Part shown: positions 6,515-13,614 of the stretch, one piece after another
Position numbering within the stretch: the first letter of the stretch is position 1
Layout: the number at the start of each line of letters is the position of its first letter
Origin: an uncultured Christensenella sp.
GTDB taxonomy: Bacteria > Bacillota > Clostridia > Christensenellales > UBA1750
NCBI GenBank assembly: GCA_905193155.1
Contig: CAJJNQ010000049.1
Location: forward strand, 1-17,911
Direction: 5' to 3'
Length of the DNA: 17,911 nucleotides
Notes under the pieces: model-generated
The model's input: only the letters and a program-made list of their open reading frames with translations
The model's database searches: none
What the model was told of the DNA's origin: nothing
Program-made: the position numbers and the translations under genes

Positions 6515-8317
6515 TTAGTCCGCTTTGAGCACCGCGATGAACGCCTCGCTCGGCAGTTCTACGCTGCCCAGCGTGCGCATGCGCTTTTTGCCTTCCTTCT
6601 GCTTTTCCAGCAGCTTCTTTTTGCGGCTGATGTCGCCGCCGTAGCACTTGGCCAGCACGTCCTTGCGCATGGCCTTGACGGTCTCGCGGGCAATGATCTT
6701 GCCGCCCACCGCCGCCTGGATCGGAATCTCGAACAGCTGGCGCGGAATGACGTCCTTGAGCTTTTCGGCAATGGCGCGGCCTCTGGCATAGGCACGGTCC
6801 TTATGCACGATGATGGACAGCGCATCGCAGATTTCGCCGTTGAGCAGGATATCCAGCTTCACCAATTCGCTGCGGGCATAGCCGTTGAGCTCGTAATCGA
6901 AGGACGCATAGCCGCGGGTGCGCGATTTCAGCGCGTCAAAAAAGTCGTAGATGATCTCGTTGAGCGGCATCTCGTAATGGATCTGCACGCGCCCGGCCTC
7001 AATGTACTTCATATCGATGTACACGCCGCGCTTCTGCTGGCACAGCTCCATGATGGTGCCGACGTATTCCGAAGGCGAGAAGATCTGCGCCGAAACCATC
7101 GGTTCTTCCATGTATTCGATGTCCGCCGGATCAGGCAGGTTGGTGGGGTTATCGATGTAGAGTTCAGTTCCGTCGTGTTTGACGACGTGATAGACGACAG
7201 AGGGCGCGGTGGTGATCAGATCCAGGTCGAACTCACGCTCCAGGCGCTCCTGAATGACCTCCATGTGCAGAAGGCCGAGGAAGCCGGCACGGAAGCCAAA
7301 GCCCAGCGCCACGGAGGTTTCCGGCTCAAAGGAGAGCGACGCATCGTTGAGCTTGAGCTTTTCCAACGCATCGTGCAGGTTTTCGTAATCCGAACCGTCC
7401 GCAGGGTAAATGCCGCAGAACACCATCGGCTGCACCTGCTTATAGCCGGGCAGCATCTCGGCAGCGGGATCGTTGGCGTTGGTGATGGTGTCGCCCACGC
7501 GGGTATCGGCTACCTCTTTAATGGAAGCGCCGATGTAGCCGACCTCGCCGGTGAGCAGTTCGTTGACCGGCATCAGCTGGCCGGGGCGGAAATAGCCTAC
7601 CTCGGTCACGTCAAACTCCACGCCGGAGGACATCATACGGATGCGGTCGCCCACCTTGACGCTGCCGTCCATGATGCGCACAAAGGACAGCGCACCCTTG
7701 TAGTTATCGTACACACTGTCGAAAATCAGCGCGCGCAGCGGGGCGTTTTCGTTGCCGTGAGGCGGCGGAATCACCTTGACCACCGCTTCGAGCACATCCT
7801 CGACGTTCAGGCCGGTCTTGGCCGAAACCATCGGCGCCTCAGAGGTATCCAGGCCGATGACGTCCTCGATCTCCTTTTTGACAAACTCCGGCTGGGCGCT
7901 GGGCAGGTCGATCTTATTGATGACGGGAATGATCTCCAGATCGTGTTCCAGAGCCAGATAGACGTTGGCCAGCGTTTGCGCCTCAATGCCCTGGGAGGCG
8001 TCCACCACCAGGATCGCGCCATCGCAGGCCGCCAGCGCGCGGGACACTTCGTAGGAAAAGTCCACATGGCCTGGGGTGTCGATCAGGTTCAGGATGTAGG
8101 TATTGCCGTCCTTGGCCTTATAAGGCATGCGCACGGCCTGCGCCTTGATGGTGATGCCGCGCTCACGCTCCAAATCCATGGTGTCGAGCACCTGGTCGCT
8201 CATCTCGCGCAGACTCATCACGCCCGTCTTTTCAATCAGGCGGTCGGCCAGGGTGGATTTACCGTGGTCGATGTGCGCAATGATGCAGAAATTGCGGATC
8301 ATGTCTTCTCTCTTCAT
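6515..8317 (-). CDS. lepA: Elongation factor 4 (LepA) GTPase
   Basis: LepA is a translational GTPase that binds the ribosome and is implicated in back-translocation and 30S biogenesis. The 600-residue length matches the family. The G domain shows AHIDHGKST (14-22), DTPGH (80-84) and NKID (134-137). EF-G-like domains follow, and then the LepA-specific C-terminal domain (GGKIIARETVKAMRKDV, then GDISRKKKLLEKQKEGKKRM). A GAGG site lies 7 bases before the ATG, directly after the stop codon of the upstream ITPA-like gene (10-bp gap). It therefore looks co-transcribed with sigH and that gene. An intrinsic terminator follows. Confidence 0.98.
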   Translation of the reverse strand: MKREDMIRNFCIIAHIDHGKSTLADRLIEKTGVMSLREMSDQVLDTMDLERERGITIKAQAVRMPYKAKDGNTYILNLIDTPGHVDFSYEVSRALAACDGAILVVDASQGIEAQTLANVYLALEHDLEIIPVINKIDLPSAQPEFVKKEIEDVIGLDTSEAPMVSAKTGLNVEDVLEAVVKVIPPPHGNENAPLRALIFDSVYDNYKGALSFVRIMDGSVKVGDRIRMMSSGVEFDVTEVGYFRPGQLMPVNELLTGEVGYIGASIKEVADTRVGDTITNANDPAAEMLPGYKQVQPMVFCGIYPADGSDYENLHDALEKLKLNDASLSFEPETSVALGFGFRAGFLGLLHMEVIQERLEREFDLDLITTAPSVVYHVVKHDGTELYIDNPTNLPDPADIEYMEEPMVSAQIFSPSEYVGTIMELCQQKRGVYIDMKYIEAGRVQIHYEMPLNEIIYDFFDALKSRTRGYASFDYELNGYARSELVKLDILLNGEICDALSIIVHKDRAYARGRAIAEKLKDVIPRQLFEIPIQAAVGGKIIARETVKAMRKDVLAKCYGGDISRKKKLLEKQKEGKKRMRTLGSVELPSEAFIAVLKAD

Positions 8318-8327
8318 TGATTTTCCT

Positions 8328-8894
8328 CTATTCCTCTACCTTCAGGAAACGTGCCAACTGCAAAATCGTGCCGCTGCCGTTTTTTCTCCGCTGCCGCAGC
8401 ATTTCGTCCGTGTATTCCGAAAGCGTCCGATCGCCGCCTTCGGGGATAAAAATATGCCAAAGCCCGCTCCATTGCTCCGAGTGATCGCGTCCGGCGTATG
8501 CTTCAGCGATCCGCCCCGGATTTTCGCAGGTAAAGATGCTTTCTTTCTGCCCGTCCCAATAGACCAGGCACTGGCGGAACGCACAGCTTCTGTCCTCTTT
8601 CCCCTCCATCAGCTTGAGGATTCCCTCCACACCGATGGTTTTGAGCGCAAAATTGACATAGCTGCCGGGAAAGCCGTTCAGCGTCGGGATATAAAATCCC
8701 GCGTCTTGCACGAAAAAAGGCGATTCAATCCATTTCTTAGCCTGTTCCGCTTTTTTGCGGGCGATATAAGTCAGGTCGTTCGACCGCGGCTCGTCGAAAT
8801 CCATCGGCACGCCGCGCACTTCCGCGCCCGGCATCAGCGCCTGCGCTTCGGAGAGCTTGCCCGCGTTTCCGGTGACAAAGATCAGTTTCTTCAT
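8328..8894 (-). CDS. ITPA/HAM1-family protein, divergent (putative non-canonical NTP pyrophosphatase)
   Basis: The 188-residue product resembles the ITPA/RdgB house-cleaning NTP pyrophosphatases. It has an N-terminal TGNAGKLSEAQ phosphate-binding motif, IARKKAEQA, and FVQDAGFYIPTLNGFPGSYV, which corresponds to the catalytic Asp and the LxGxPGxY segment. NPGRIAEAYAG and IFIPEGGDRTLSEY follow. The overall form is closer to eukaryotic/archaeal ITPA than to bacterial RdgB. It departs from the family in the base-recognition part: the usual FGWDPxF and SHRxxA signatures are replaced by WSGLWHIF and NGSGTIL, so substrate specificity may differ. The ATG follows the sigH stop by 4 bases, and its GGAAGAG site lies in the last sigH codons, implying coupling. 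lepA follows after 10 bp. Confidence 0.8.
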   Translation of the reverse strand: MKKLIFVTGNAGKLSEAQALMPGAEVRGVPMDFDEPRSNDLTYIARKKAEQAKKWIESPFFVQDAGFYIPTLNGFPGSYVNFALKTIGVEGILKLMEGKEDRSCAFRQCLVYWDGQKESIFTCENPGRIAEAYAGRDHSEQWSGLWHIFIPEGGDRTLSEYTDEMLRQRRKNGSGTILQLARFLKVEE

Positions 8895-8898
8895 GGCT

Positions 8899-9546
8899 TC
8901 ACTCTTCCGGATCCGGATGGATATCCAGTGATTTTTCCAGCTTGCGCTTGACGCGCTGCAAGGCGTTGTCGATGGATTTGACATGGCGGTTCAGATCGTG
9001 CGCAATCTCCTGATAGCTCTTGCCCTCCAGATAGGAGGTCAGCACCTCCATCTCCAGATCGGACAGCACCTCGGAGATGCGGTTTTCCACACTGGAATAA
9101 TCCTCCTGCGAGATCAGCAGCTCTTCCGGCCCGGCCATCTGCACCTCGGAGAGCACGTCCATCAGCGTTCGATCGGACTCCTCGTCGTAGATCGGGCGGT
9201 TGAGGGAGACATAGGAATTGAGCGGGATGTGCTTCTGCCGGGTGGCGGTCTTGATGGCGGTGATGATCTGCCGGGTGACGCACAATTCCGCAAATGCCCG
9301 GAAGGAGGACAGCTTATCCGGTCGGAAATCCCGAATCGCCTTGAACAGGCCGATCATGCCTTCCTGCACGATGTCCTCATGGTCCGCGCCGATCAGAAAA
9401 TACGACCGCGCCTTGGACCGCACAAAGTTCTTATATTTGTTGAGCAGCACTTCCTGCGCCTGATCGTCGCCGTCGCGGGCCAGCAGCGCAATCTCTTCAT
9501 CCGTCTTGTCTGCATAGCATTCCTTTCCCTGCTCGTTTTCCGGCAT
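8899..9546 (-). CDS. sigH: RNA polymerase sigma factor SigH (Spo0H-type)
   Basis: SigH is the sigma-70-family factor for the transition to stationary phase and, in endospore formers, for early sporulation. The product is about 215 residues. Region 2 contains EDIVQEGMIGLFKAIRDF and AFAELCVTRQIITAIKTATR, a very close match to clostridial and Bacillus SigH. Region 4 has the helix-turn-helix (GKSYQEIAHDLNRHVKSIDN). The chosen ATG (9544-9546) has GAAGGA 4 bases upstream. An in-frame GTG at 9556-9558 behind AAGGG is a real alternative and would add four residues. rae1 upstream matches the Bacillus order rlmB-rae1-sigH, but a structured 242-bp gap separates them here, so a separate sigH promoter is possible. 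I could not identify one. Confidence 0.95.
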   Translation of the reverse strand: MPENEQGKECYADKTDEEIALLARDGDDQAQEVLLNKYKNFVRSKARSYFLIGADHEDIVQEGMIGLFKAIRDFRPDKLSSFRAFAELCVTRQIITAIKTATRQKHIPLNSYVSLNRPIYDEESDRTLMDVLSEVQMAGPEELLISQEDYSSVENRISEVLSDLEMEVLTSYLEGKSYQEIAHDLNRHVKSIDNALQRVKRKLEKSLDIHPDPEE

Positions 9547-9657
9547 TCCGTCCTTCACCGTCCTTTCCCTTGTCTTTATTCTTTCAGCATTCGCTGCGCC
9601 GTCCTTTGGCTTCCCTGTACCCGTAGGGTGAGCGAAGCGAACCTGAAGCATGAGTGT

Positions 9658-9694
9658 TTGGGATAAGAGAGCACGGTGTGCTCTCTTATCCCAA
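9658..9694 (-). other. Perfect 17-bp hairpin between rae1 and sigH
   Basis: The arms 9658-9674 and 9678-9694 are perfectly complementary around a 3-base loop. It follows the cloverleaf behind rae1 and could end or stabilise the mrnC-thyX-rlmB-rae1 transcript. On the minus strand the stem is followed by AAACACTC rather than a T-run, so intrinsic termination is uncertain. Confidence 0.6.
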
Positions 9695-9696
9695 TA

Positions 9697-9796
9697 AGCC
9701 ATGCGCAACACCGGAATGTCCCGAAGGGACGTTACGGTGCGAAGGGGGGAGCTGGCGCGCAGCGCCCGAGGGGTTGCCCCTTGCGCCCTTATGGCT
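9697..9796. repeat. Cloverleaf element (C) overlapping the rae1 stop codon
   Basis: An outer stem pairs AGCCATGCGCAA (9697-9708) with TTGCGC (9781-9786) and ATGGCT (9791-9796), leaving a 4-base bulge on one side. It encloses three hairpins: 9709-9739 (GAA loop, two non-standard pairs), GGCGC-GCA-GCGCC at 9754-9766, and GGGG-TTG-CCCC at 9770-9780. The segment GTGCGAAG followed by a G-run (9737-9749) also occurs beside element B at 5299-5314. The last two sense codons and the stop of rae1 lie inside the outer stem. Confidence 0.55.
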
Positions 9797-10310
9797 CTTC
9801 TCTGCGCATTTCTTCCAATCTGCGCCGGACATCCTCGGGCAGGCGGTTTTCGATGGTTTCTGCACGGGGTCCGCCCTTCGGGCGATGGTGCCCCGCCTGC
9901 ACGCCCTTCGCGCTGCGCACAATGGCGCGCATTTCCTTGGCCGGAATGCGCACCGCGCCGCGGGTAAAGATGACGTTCTGCTCCGTCGCATCGGAGGTCG
10001 CCACACGGATGGCCGCCTGGGAAAAGCGCGGCAGATTCTCCATGCGCTCATCCACCGTTCGCTCGATGAAGTGATCCGCCGTCTCGCTCCGTTTGGTAAA
10101 CACCACGTCAATGCCCGAAACGCGCTCGATCGTGGTCTTCATCTTGTCGCCCTTGTAACCGTCGAATACCAGCATCACTTCATCGCCGGTAAAGCCGGCA
10201 AAATCTGCCAGCATCGCCGTGAGCAGCTCACGGCACTGGGAGAAATCGGCGCAGCTTTTGAATTCCGGCCACGCGCCGATCATGTTATAGCCGTCCACCA
10301 GGTACAGCAT
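9789..10310 (-). CDS. rae1: NYN-domain ribosome-associated endoribonuclease Rae1 (YacP)
   Basis: Rae1 in B. subtilis enters the ribosomal A site and cuts translated mRNA. The 173-residue product matches it along its length: MLYLVDGYNMIGAWPEFK carries the first acidic residue of the NYN/PIN fold, followed by VMLVFDGYKG, VVFTKRSETADHFIE and AIRVATSDATEQNVIF with the TSD catalytic-type acid. The C-terminus is basic and charged. The ATG follows the rlmB stop by 4 bases, with an AGGGG site inside the end of rlmB. Its last codons lie within cloverleaf element C, so the 3' end of the gene is also part of that structure. Confidence 0.93.
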   Translation of the reverse strand: MLYLVDGYNMIGAWPEFKSCADFSQCRELLTAMLADFAGFTGDEVMLVFDGYKGDKMKTTIERVSGIDVVFTKRSETADHFIERTVDERMENLPRFSQAAIRVATSDATEQNVIFTRGAVRIPAKEMRAIVRSAKGVQAGHHRPKGGPRAETIENRLPEDVRRRLEEMRREEP

Positions 10311-10314
10311 GATC

Positions 10315-11139
10315 TCAACCCCTGTGCCGGGCGACTTCCGCCATCAGGATGCCCGCGGCAACCGAGGCGTTGAGGGAATCAATATGCCCCTTCATCGGGA
10401 TCGACACCACGGTATCGCAGGTTTCCCGCACCAGGCGGGATACGCCCTGCCCCTCCGCGCCGATGACCAGCGCGCAGCCGCCGGAGAAATTGACGTTATA
10501 AAGGCTTTCGCCGTTCATATCGGAAGCATAGGTCCAGATATTCTGCTTTTTCAGCTCTTCCAGCGTGCGGGTGATGTTGGTCACGCGCGCGACCTTGACC
10601 CACTCCAGCGCGCCCGCCGCCGCCTTCATTGCCGCCGGAGTCAGCCCCACGGCGCGGCGCTCAGGGATGATCACGCCGTGCGCGCCCATCAAGTCCGCCG
10701 TGCGGACAATTGCGCCCAGGTTATGCGGATCGGTGATGCCGTCCAGCACCACCACAAAGGGTGATTCGCCCCGTTCCGCCGCAAGATCCAGTATCTCCTT
10801 CACCGCCGCATACTGATACATGGAGACGAACGCCGCGATCCCCTGATGGTTCGGCGCCAGCTCGTCGAGCTTACGTCGGTCCACCTCGTGGACGATGACG
10901 TTTTTCTCCTTCGCCAGTGCAACCAGTTCGCGCATGGAGCCGCTGGTGTCCCCCTTGGCGACCATCAGCTTTTCAATATCTCTTCCCGCCCGGAGCACTT
11001 CGCGCACGGCGTTGCGTCCGACGACCAGGTTTTCCGGCGCGGTATTCTCTTCCGCTGCGGCGGCATTCTCCGTTGCAAAATTCTTCTGTGCGGGAGCGGG
11101 GCGCTTTCTATTCTTTCCGTAAAAGCCGGTATTGCTCAC
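10315..11139 (-). CDS. rlmB: 23S rRNA (guanosine 2'-O)-methyltransferase RlmB / TrmH-family (SpoU)
   Basis: This is a SPOUT-class 2'-O-methyltransferase. RlmB methylates G2251 of 23S rRNA in E. coli. The 274-residue product has a low-complexity Ala/Glu/Asn N-terminus (about 1-35), then the SpoU substrate-binding domain (VVGRNAVREVLRAG). The three SpoU motifs form the trefoil knot: NLGAIVRTADLMG, CALVIGAEGQGVSRL and IPMKGHIDSLNASVAAGI. The start codon is GTG and overlaps the thyX stop as GTGA, with GAGGTG 8 bases upstream, which indicates translational coupling. The order mrnC-(thyX)-rlmB-rae1-sigH is the conserved Firmicutes one. The exact RNA target cannot be proved from sequence. Confidence 0.94.
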   Translation of the reverse strand: MSNTGFYGKNRKRPAPAQKNFATENAAAAEENTAPENLVVGRNAVREVLRAGRDIEKLMVAKGDTSGSMRELVALAKEKNVIVHEVDRRKLDELAPNHQGIAAFVSMYQYAAVKEILDLAAERGESPFVVVLDGITDPHNLGAIVRTADLMGAHGVIIPERRAVGLTPAAMKAAAGALEWVKVARVTNITRTLEELKKQNIWTYASDMNGESLYNVNFSGGCALVIGAEGQGVSRLVRETCDTVVSIPMKGHIDSLNASVAAGILMAEVARHRG

Positions 11140-11864
11140 TGTTTTTTCACCTCTTCCAGACGGCGGCGCACCTCATCGGCCTTGCCGCAGCTTCTCTTGC
11201 CTTCGGGACACGCGCCGTGCGCACAACCCGGCCCGGCATTTTCAAACACCGAAGGCGCGAGCGGATAGACCAGCGCATACATCTGCCAGGCCAGCTCGCG
11301 AATTTCCCACTGCGCACGGTTGCACATCCGCAGCGAGAAAAAGTGCAGCAGCTCGCGCGCGTTCATGGTCATGGTCATGCGCGTAGCAGCCGCGCCGGGC
11401 AGCACAAAGCGCGCGTCCTCCGCGCTTCCTTCGCCCAGCAGTTCCGACCATTCGTCATACCAACCCTGCATGGTCTTCATCTGGCTCAAAAACTTCTCTT
11501 CGGCTTCCGGCCCCAGCGCGCGGATGCGCGGCGGCATCACAAAGTCGAAAACCTCCTGCCCCGCGTTGGACACATAGCGCTGGCTCTGCACCGAAAAGCT
11601 CGCCATGCGGTGGCGGGTGATCTGCGCCAGCAGCGTGCGCGACACCCCCTCGATGCCGAAGGTAAAGGAGGCGTGCTCGATCACCGAGGTGTGTCCGCTG
11701 GCCAGCACCCGGCGGATATAGGCGGCGTTATTGGCGGTTTCCGCCTTGTCCTTCAAACCGGCCAGATCCAGCGGCGAATAGCAGGTGCGGGACGCCATGG
11801 CGATGACCTTTTCCGGTTCAGGGGTATGTGCGATCAGGGTAACGTGCAATTTCTGTTCAGCCAT
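11136..11864 (-). CDS. thyX: Flavin-dependent thymidylate synthase ThyX
   Basis: ThyX makes dTMP from dUMP using FAD, NADPH and methylene-tetrahydrofolate. The 242-residue product has the diagnostic RHRx7S motif at residues 84-94 (RHRMASFSVQS). It also has HTSVIEHASFTF near 58-69 and NARELLHFFSLRMCNRAQWEIR towards the C-terminus. The tail contains three closely spaced cysteines (GPGCAHGACPEGKRSC). They might bind a metal, though similar tails are familiar to me from clostridial ThyX. The ATG overlaps the last codons of mrnC by 8 bp, and the stop overlaps the rlmB GTG start, so three genes are tightly coupled. Bacillus lacks thyX at this position. Confidence 0.97.
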   Translation of the reverse strand: MAEQKLHVTLIAHTPEPEKVIAMASRTCYSPLDLAGLKDKAETANNAAYIRRVLASGHTSVIEHASFTFGIEGVSRTLLAQITRHRMASFSVQSQRYVSNAGQEVFDFVMPPRIRALGPEAEEKFLSQMKTMQGWYDEWSELLGEGSAEDARFVLPGAAATRMTMTMNARELLHFFSLRMCNRAQWEIRELAWQMYALVYPLAPSVFENAGPGCAHGACPEGKRSCGKADEVRRRLEEVKKQ

Positions 11865-12249
11865 GGTTTTCCTCTTCTTCCTGCAATATGATGTTCAGCA
11901 ATTCCTCCAGCCGCTCCATGCGGCCGGCGAGATAGAGATATCCGCAAAGGGCCTCCAGCGCGGTCGCGCGGCTGTAATCCCCGGGGTTTTGATTCTTGGG
12001 CGGGTGGGAGTGCGCATTGCGCGCCCGGCGGGCGACGTCCGCTTCCTCTTCCGTCAGCAGTGATTCGATGCGGTCGAAAGCCCTTGCCTGCGCGCCCGCG
12101 TTGACGCGCTCTACGGCGCGGCGGTGCAGCCGGTTCACGCTCTCGTCATGATGGGCGAGTATTTCCGTGCGCACAAACAGGTCGTAGATCGTATCCCCGA
12201 TATAGGCCAGCTGCAATCCGTTGAGCCGCCTGACTTCCTGTATGTCCAT
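11857..12249 (-). CDS. mrnC: Mini-ribonuclease III (MrnC)
   Basis: MrnC is a dimeric RNase III-like enzyme without a double-stranded-RNA-binding domain. In B. subtilis it matures 23S rRNA ends. The 130-residue length fits. LQLAYIGDTIYDLFVR carries the catalytic-site Asp (D19). ARNAHSHPPKNQNPGDY and ATALEALCGYLYLAGRMERL carry the second conserved segment with the acidic catalytic residue. The open frame extends upstream to 12462, but conservation begins at the ATG at 12247-12249 and the promoter lies within the upstream part, so the shorter start is chosen. A weak GGCGGTG site precedes it. It is the first gene of the mrnC-thyX-rlmB-rae1 set and overlaps thyX by 8 bp. cysS, its usual upstream neighbour in Bacillus, is absent. 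Confidence 0.95.
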   Translation of the reverse strand: MDIQEVRRLNGLQLAYIGDTIYDLFVRTEILAHHDESVNRLHRRAVERVNAGAQARAFDRIESLLTEEEADVARRARNAHSHPPKNQNPGDYSRATALEALCGYLYLAGRMERLEELLNIILQEEEENHG

Positions 12250-12300
12250 GTTTTCACCGCCCTTCCCGCTGCGCTGCTTTTGCGCATACGTCAACAGTGT

Positions 12301-12330
12301 ATTATAGCATGAATCCGTCCCTGCGGGCAA
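12301..12330 (-). promoter_or_regulatory. Promoter of the mrnC-thyX-rlmB-rae1 operon
   Basis: On the minus strand TATAAT (12301-12306) is a perfect -10 box preceded by TGC (extended -10). TTGCCC (12325-12330) lies 18 bases upstream as a partial -35 box. Transcription should start near 12294, giving a leader of about 45 bases before the mrnC ATG. Confidence 0.75.
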
Positions 12331-12532
12331 CCGCGAATTCCCCTGCTTTACGCCTTTTTCCGGCTGTATTCTCATAAAAAGCAATGAACAGCCGTCCATA
12401 ACGGAGTGACCACTCATCGGAACCATCTTGGTTTCTCCCAAGCCGGAAAACCGTGCGGCCATTGACGCGATTCACCGGAAAATATGGTTCGCTCTCCAGC
12501 TTTTCTCCCTTTGATTTGAAGATGCGAAACAT
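12302..12532 (-). CDS. Small hypothetical protein (76 aa), uncertain
   Basis: I do not recognise this product. It is a 76-residue, basic, mostly soluble-looking sequence with Phe/Arg/Tyr-rich segments (FRIFKSKGEKLESEPYFPV, and WSLRYGRLFIAFYENTAGK). No signal peptide or membrane segment is visible. A weak AAGG lies 9 bases before the ATG. Its codon use (AGA, AGG, CTA and TCA occur) is less GC-biased than its neighbours, suggesting foreign or decaying sequence. Its stop codon lies within the -10 box of the mrnC promoter. The 158 bases upstream, up to the thiT terminator, contain no convincing gene. It could be a remnant or a chance frame. Confidence 0.35.
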   Translation of the reverse strand: MFRIFKSKGEKLESEPYFPVNRVNGRTVFRLGRNQDGSDEWSLRYGRLFIAFYENTAGKRRKAGEFAVARRDGFML

Positions 12533-12691
12533 CTACCGAAACCTTGACCGCTTCGGAAACGGACTTCATTGGAATGCCGAGAGGGGTGCTGAACCGCGCA
12601 TACGGAAAATCCCGCGTGTTGAATCTCTGCTGAAAAGATCGGTTCGCACGGCAAATCCATCGTCTTTACCGAAAAAGAGCTGTAAACGCAA

Positions 12692-12726
12692 AATCCCGCC
12701 CTTCCTTATTCAGGAAGAACGGGATT
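12692..12726 (-). terminator. Probable terminator after thiT
   Basis: AATCCCG (12692-12698) pairs with CGGGATT (12720-12726), with an inner TTCCT/AGGAA stem separated by an internal loop. It lies 19 bp beyond the thiT stop, and on the minus strand a short T-run follows the stem. A flanking GTAAACG/CGTTTAC pair (12682-12688 and 12743-12749) could extend the structure into the thiT stop codon. Confidence 0.65.
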
Positions 12727-12745
12727 GTTGATTGCAGAAAGCCGT

Positions 12746-13384
12746 TTACGCTCTGCGCTCCGCCATCTTCAGCGTGAACTTGCGCACGCCGGGGATGAAG
12801 CCGATCACGGCGCAGATGAGCGAATCCACGCCAGCGCTGGTGAGGTTATAGCCCAGCGAATAGGCCAGCGGGCTCATGCCCTCGGGCGCATAATCCGCAA
12901 AGTAGACCACGCCGGAAATGACATGGAAGGTGATGCGCAGAAGCCCCGCCACAATCACGCCGATGGAGAAATTCAGCGGGCTCTTCCACTTGCGGAACAG
13001 GCCGACCACCGCCAGCGCACCGTAGGCCAGCAGATAGTCCAGCATCGCCTGCACCCAGCCGACGATATACATATCCTGGAACATCTGGAGCACGCCGTAG
13101 GCCACCGCACACACCAAACCGGGACCGAAGCCGAAGGCGAAGGCGAACATCATCACCGGCAGCATGGACGCCGGAGTGATGGAACCGCCCTGCGGCATGT
13201 GCAGCAGGCGGATATAGGACAGCACGAAGCTCATCGCGATGCACAGCGCGCCGCAGGCCAGCATCTTGGCGTTCCACTTGACGCGGCGGCCGACCGCCAG
13301 CAGCACCACGCCGAAGATCACAATCGCGGCCAGCGCGATCCAGGTATTCATCGGGATCTCGGTCAGTTTCTCAAAAATTTGCAT
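12746..13384 (-). CDS. thiT: Thiamine ECF transporter substrate-binding subunit ThiT (YuaJ)
   Basis: ThiT is the membrane S-component that binds thiamine and works with a shared ECF energising module (EcfT and two ATPases), which is not in this window. The 212-residue product is highly hydrophobic, with about six membrane segments. It carries family-like stretches such as GGSITPASMLPVMMFAFAFG and GWVQAMLDYLLAYGALAVVG. The ligand-binding residues are not assigned individually. The assignment is strengthened by a TPP riboswitch and attenuator directly upstream, so the gene should be off when thiamine pyrophosphate is plentiful. A purine-rich GGAGAG site lies 9 bases before the ATG. It is transcribed alone and away from yfbR. 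Confidence 0.95.
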   Translation of the reverse strand: MQIFEKLTEIPMNTWIALAAIVIFGVVLLAVGRRVKWNAKMLACGALCIAMSFVLSYIRLLHMPQGGSITPASMLPVMMFAFAFGFGPGLVCAVAYGVLQMFQDMYIVGWVQAMLDYLLAYGALAVVGLFRKWKSPLNFSIGVIVAGLLRITFHVISGVVYFADYAPEGMSPLAYSLGYNLTSAGVDSLICAVIGFIPGVRKFTLKMAERRA

Positions 13385-13434
13385 AAGAAGCGACTCTCCT
13401 CTCTTATAGTGGAAAGAGCTCTCCTTTCGGGCAT

Positions 13435-13465
13435 AAAAAAACCGTGCTCAGCCATATGAACACGG
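13435..13465 (-). terminator. Riboswitch-controlled attenuator terminator
   Basis: On the minus strand CCGTGTTCA (13457-13465) pairs with TGAGCACGG (13442-13450), with one T-G pair and a 6-base loop, followed by a run of T (13435-13441 region). It lies between the TPP aptamer and thiT. Upstream, TCCCG (13475-13479 on the plus strand) can pair with CGGGA (13463-13467), which overlaps the terminator's 5' arm. This offers a simple antiterminator. Confidence 0.88.
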
Positions 13466-13521
13466 GATGCGTTGTCCCGACGCAGATGTTACACATTGGA
13501 AACATACACGCCTTGACTTAT

Positions 13522-13604
13522 GCGCTTCCCTACGGTAGGATTAACTACACAGGTTCAAAGGGTTAAAGCTTCGCTTCTCTCAGCCCAAGGGCTCCCCCAG
13601 CTTT
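13522..13604 (-). promoter_or_regulatory. TPP (THI-box) riboswitch aptamer
   Basis: Read on the minus strand, the leader carries the conserved TPP aptamer blocks in order: GGGGGAGCC, CTGAGAG (13577-13583), ACCCTTTGAACCTG (13550-13563), then TAATCCTACCGTAGGGAAGCG. The first block pairs with the last through P1/P2-type helices. It lies immediately downstream of a promoter and upstream of an attenuator and thiT, as expected for TPP-dependent termination. Confidence 0.97.
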
Positions 13605-13614
13605 TTCGACCCTT

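Noticed and set aside
5279..8320. A 1013-codon open frame on the plus strand across hemW and lepA
   Set aside because: It runs antisense to two clearly recognised genes. The product is His/Arg/Leu-rich low-quality sequence with no family resemblance, a typical artefact of GC-rich codon use.
8895..8984. A 30-residue N-terminal extension of the ITPA-like gene
   Set aside because: It overlaps the end of sigH in another frame, and the family N-terminus (KKLIFVTGN) begins at the ATG at 8892-8894.
12250..12462. A 71-codon upstream extension of mrnC
   Set aside because: The mrnC promoter lies inside it, and MrnC family similarity begins only at the ATG at 12247-12249.
12472..12660. A 62-codon minus-strand frame overlapping the 76-aa frame
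   Set aside because: It has no ribosome binding site, no recognisable similarity, and overlaps a slightly better candidate. It may belong to decayed sequence.
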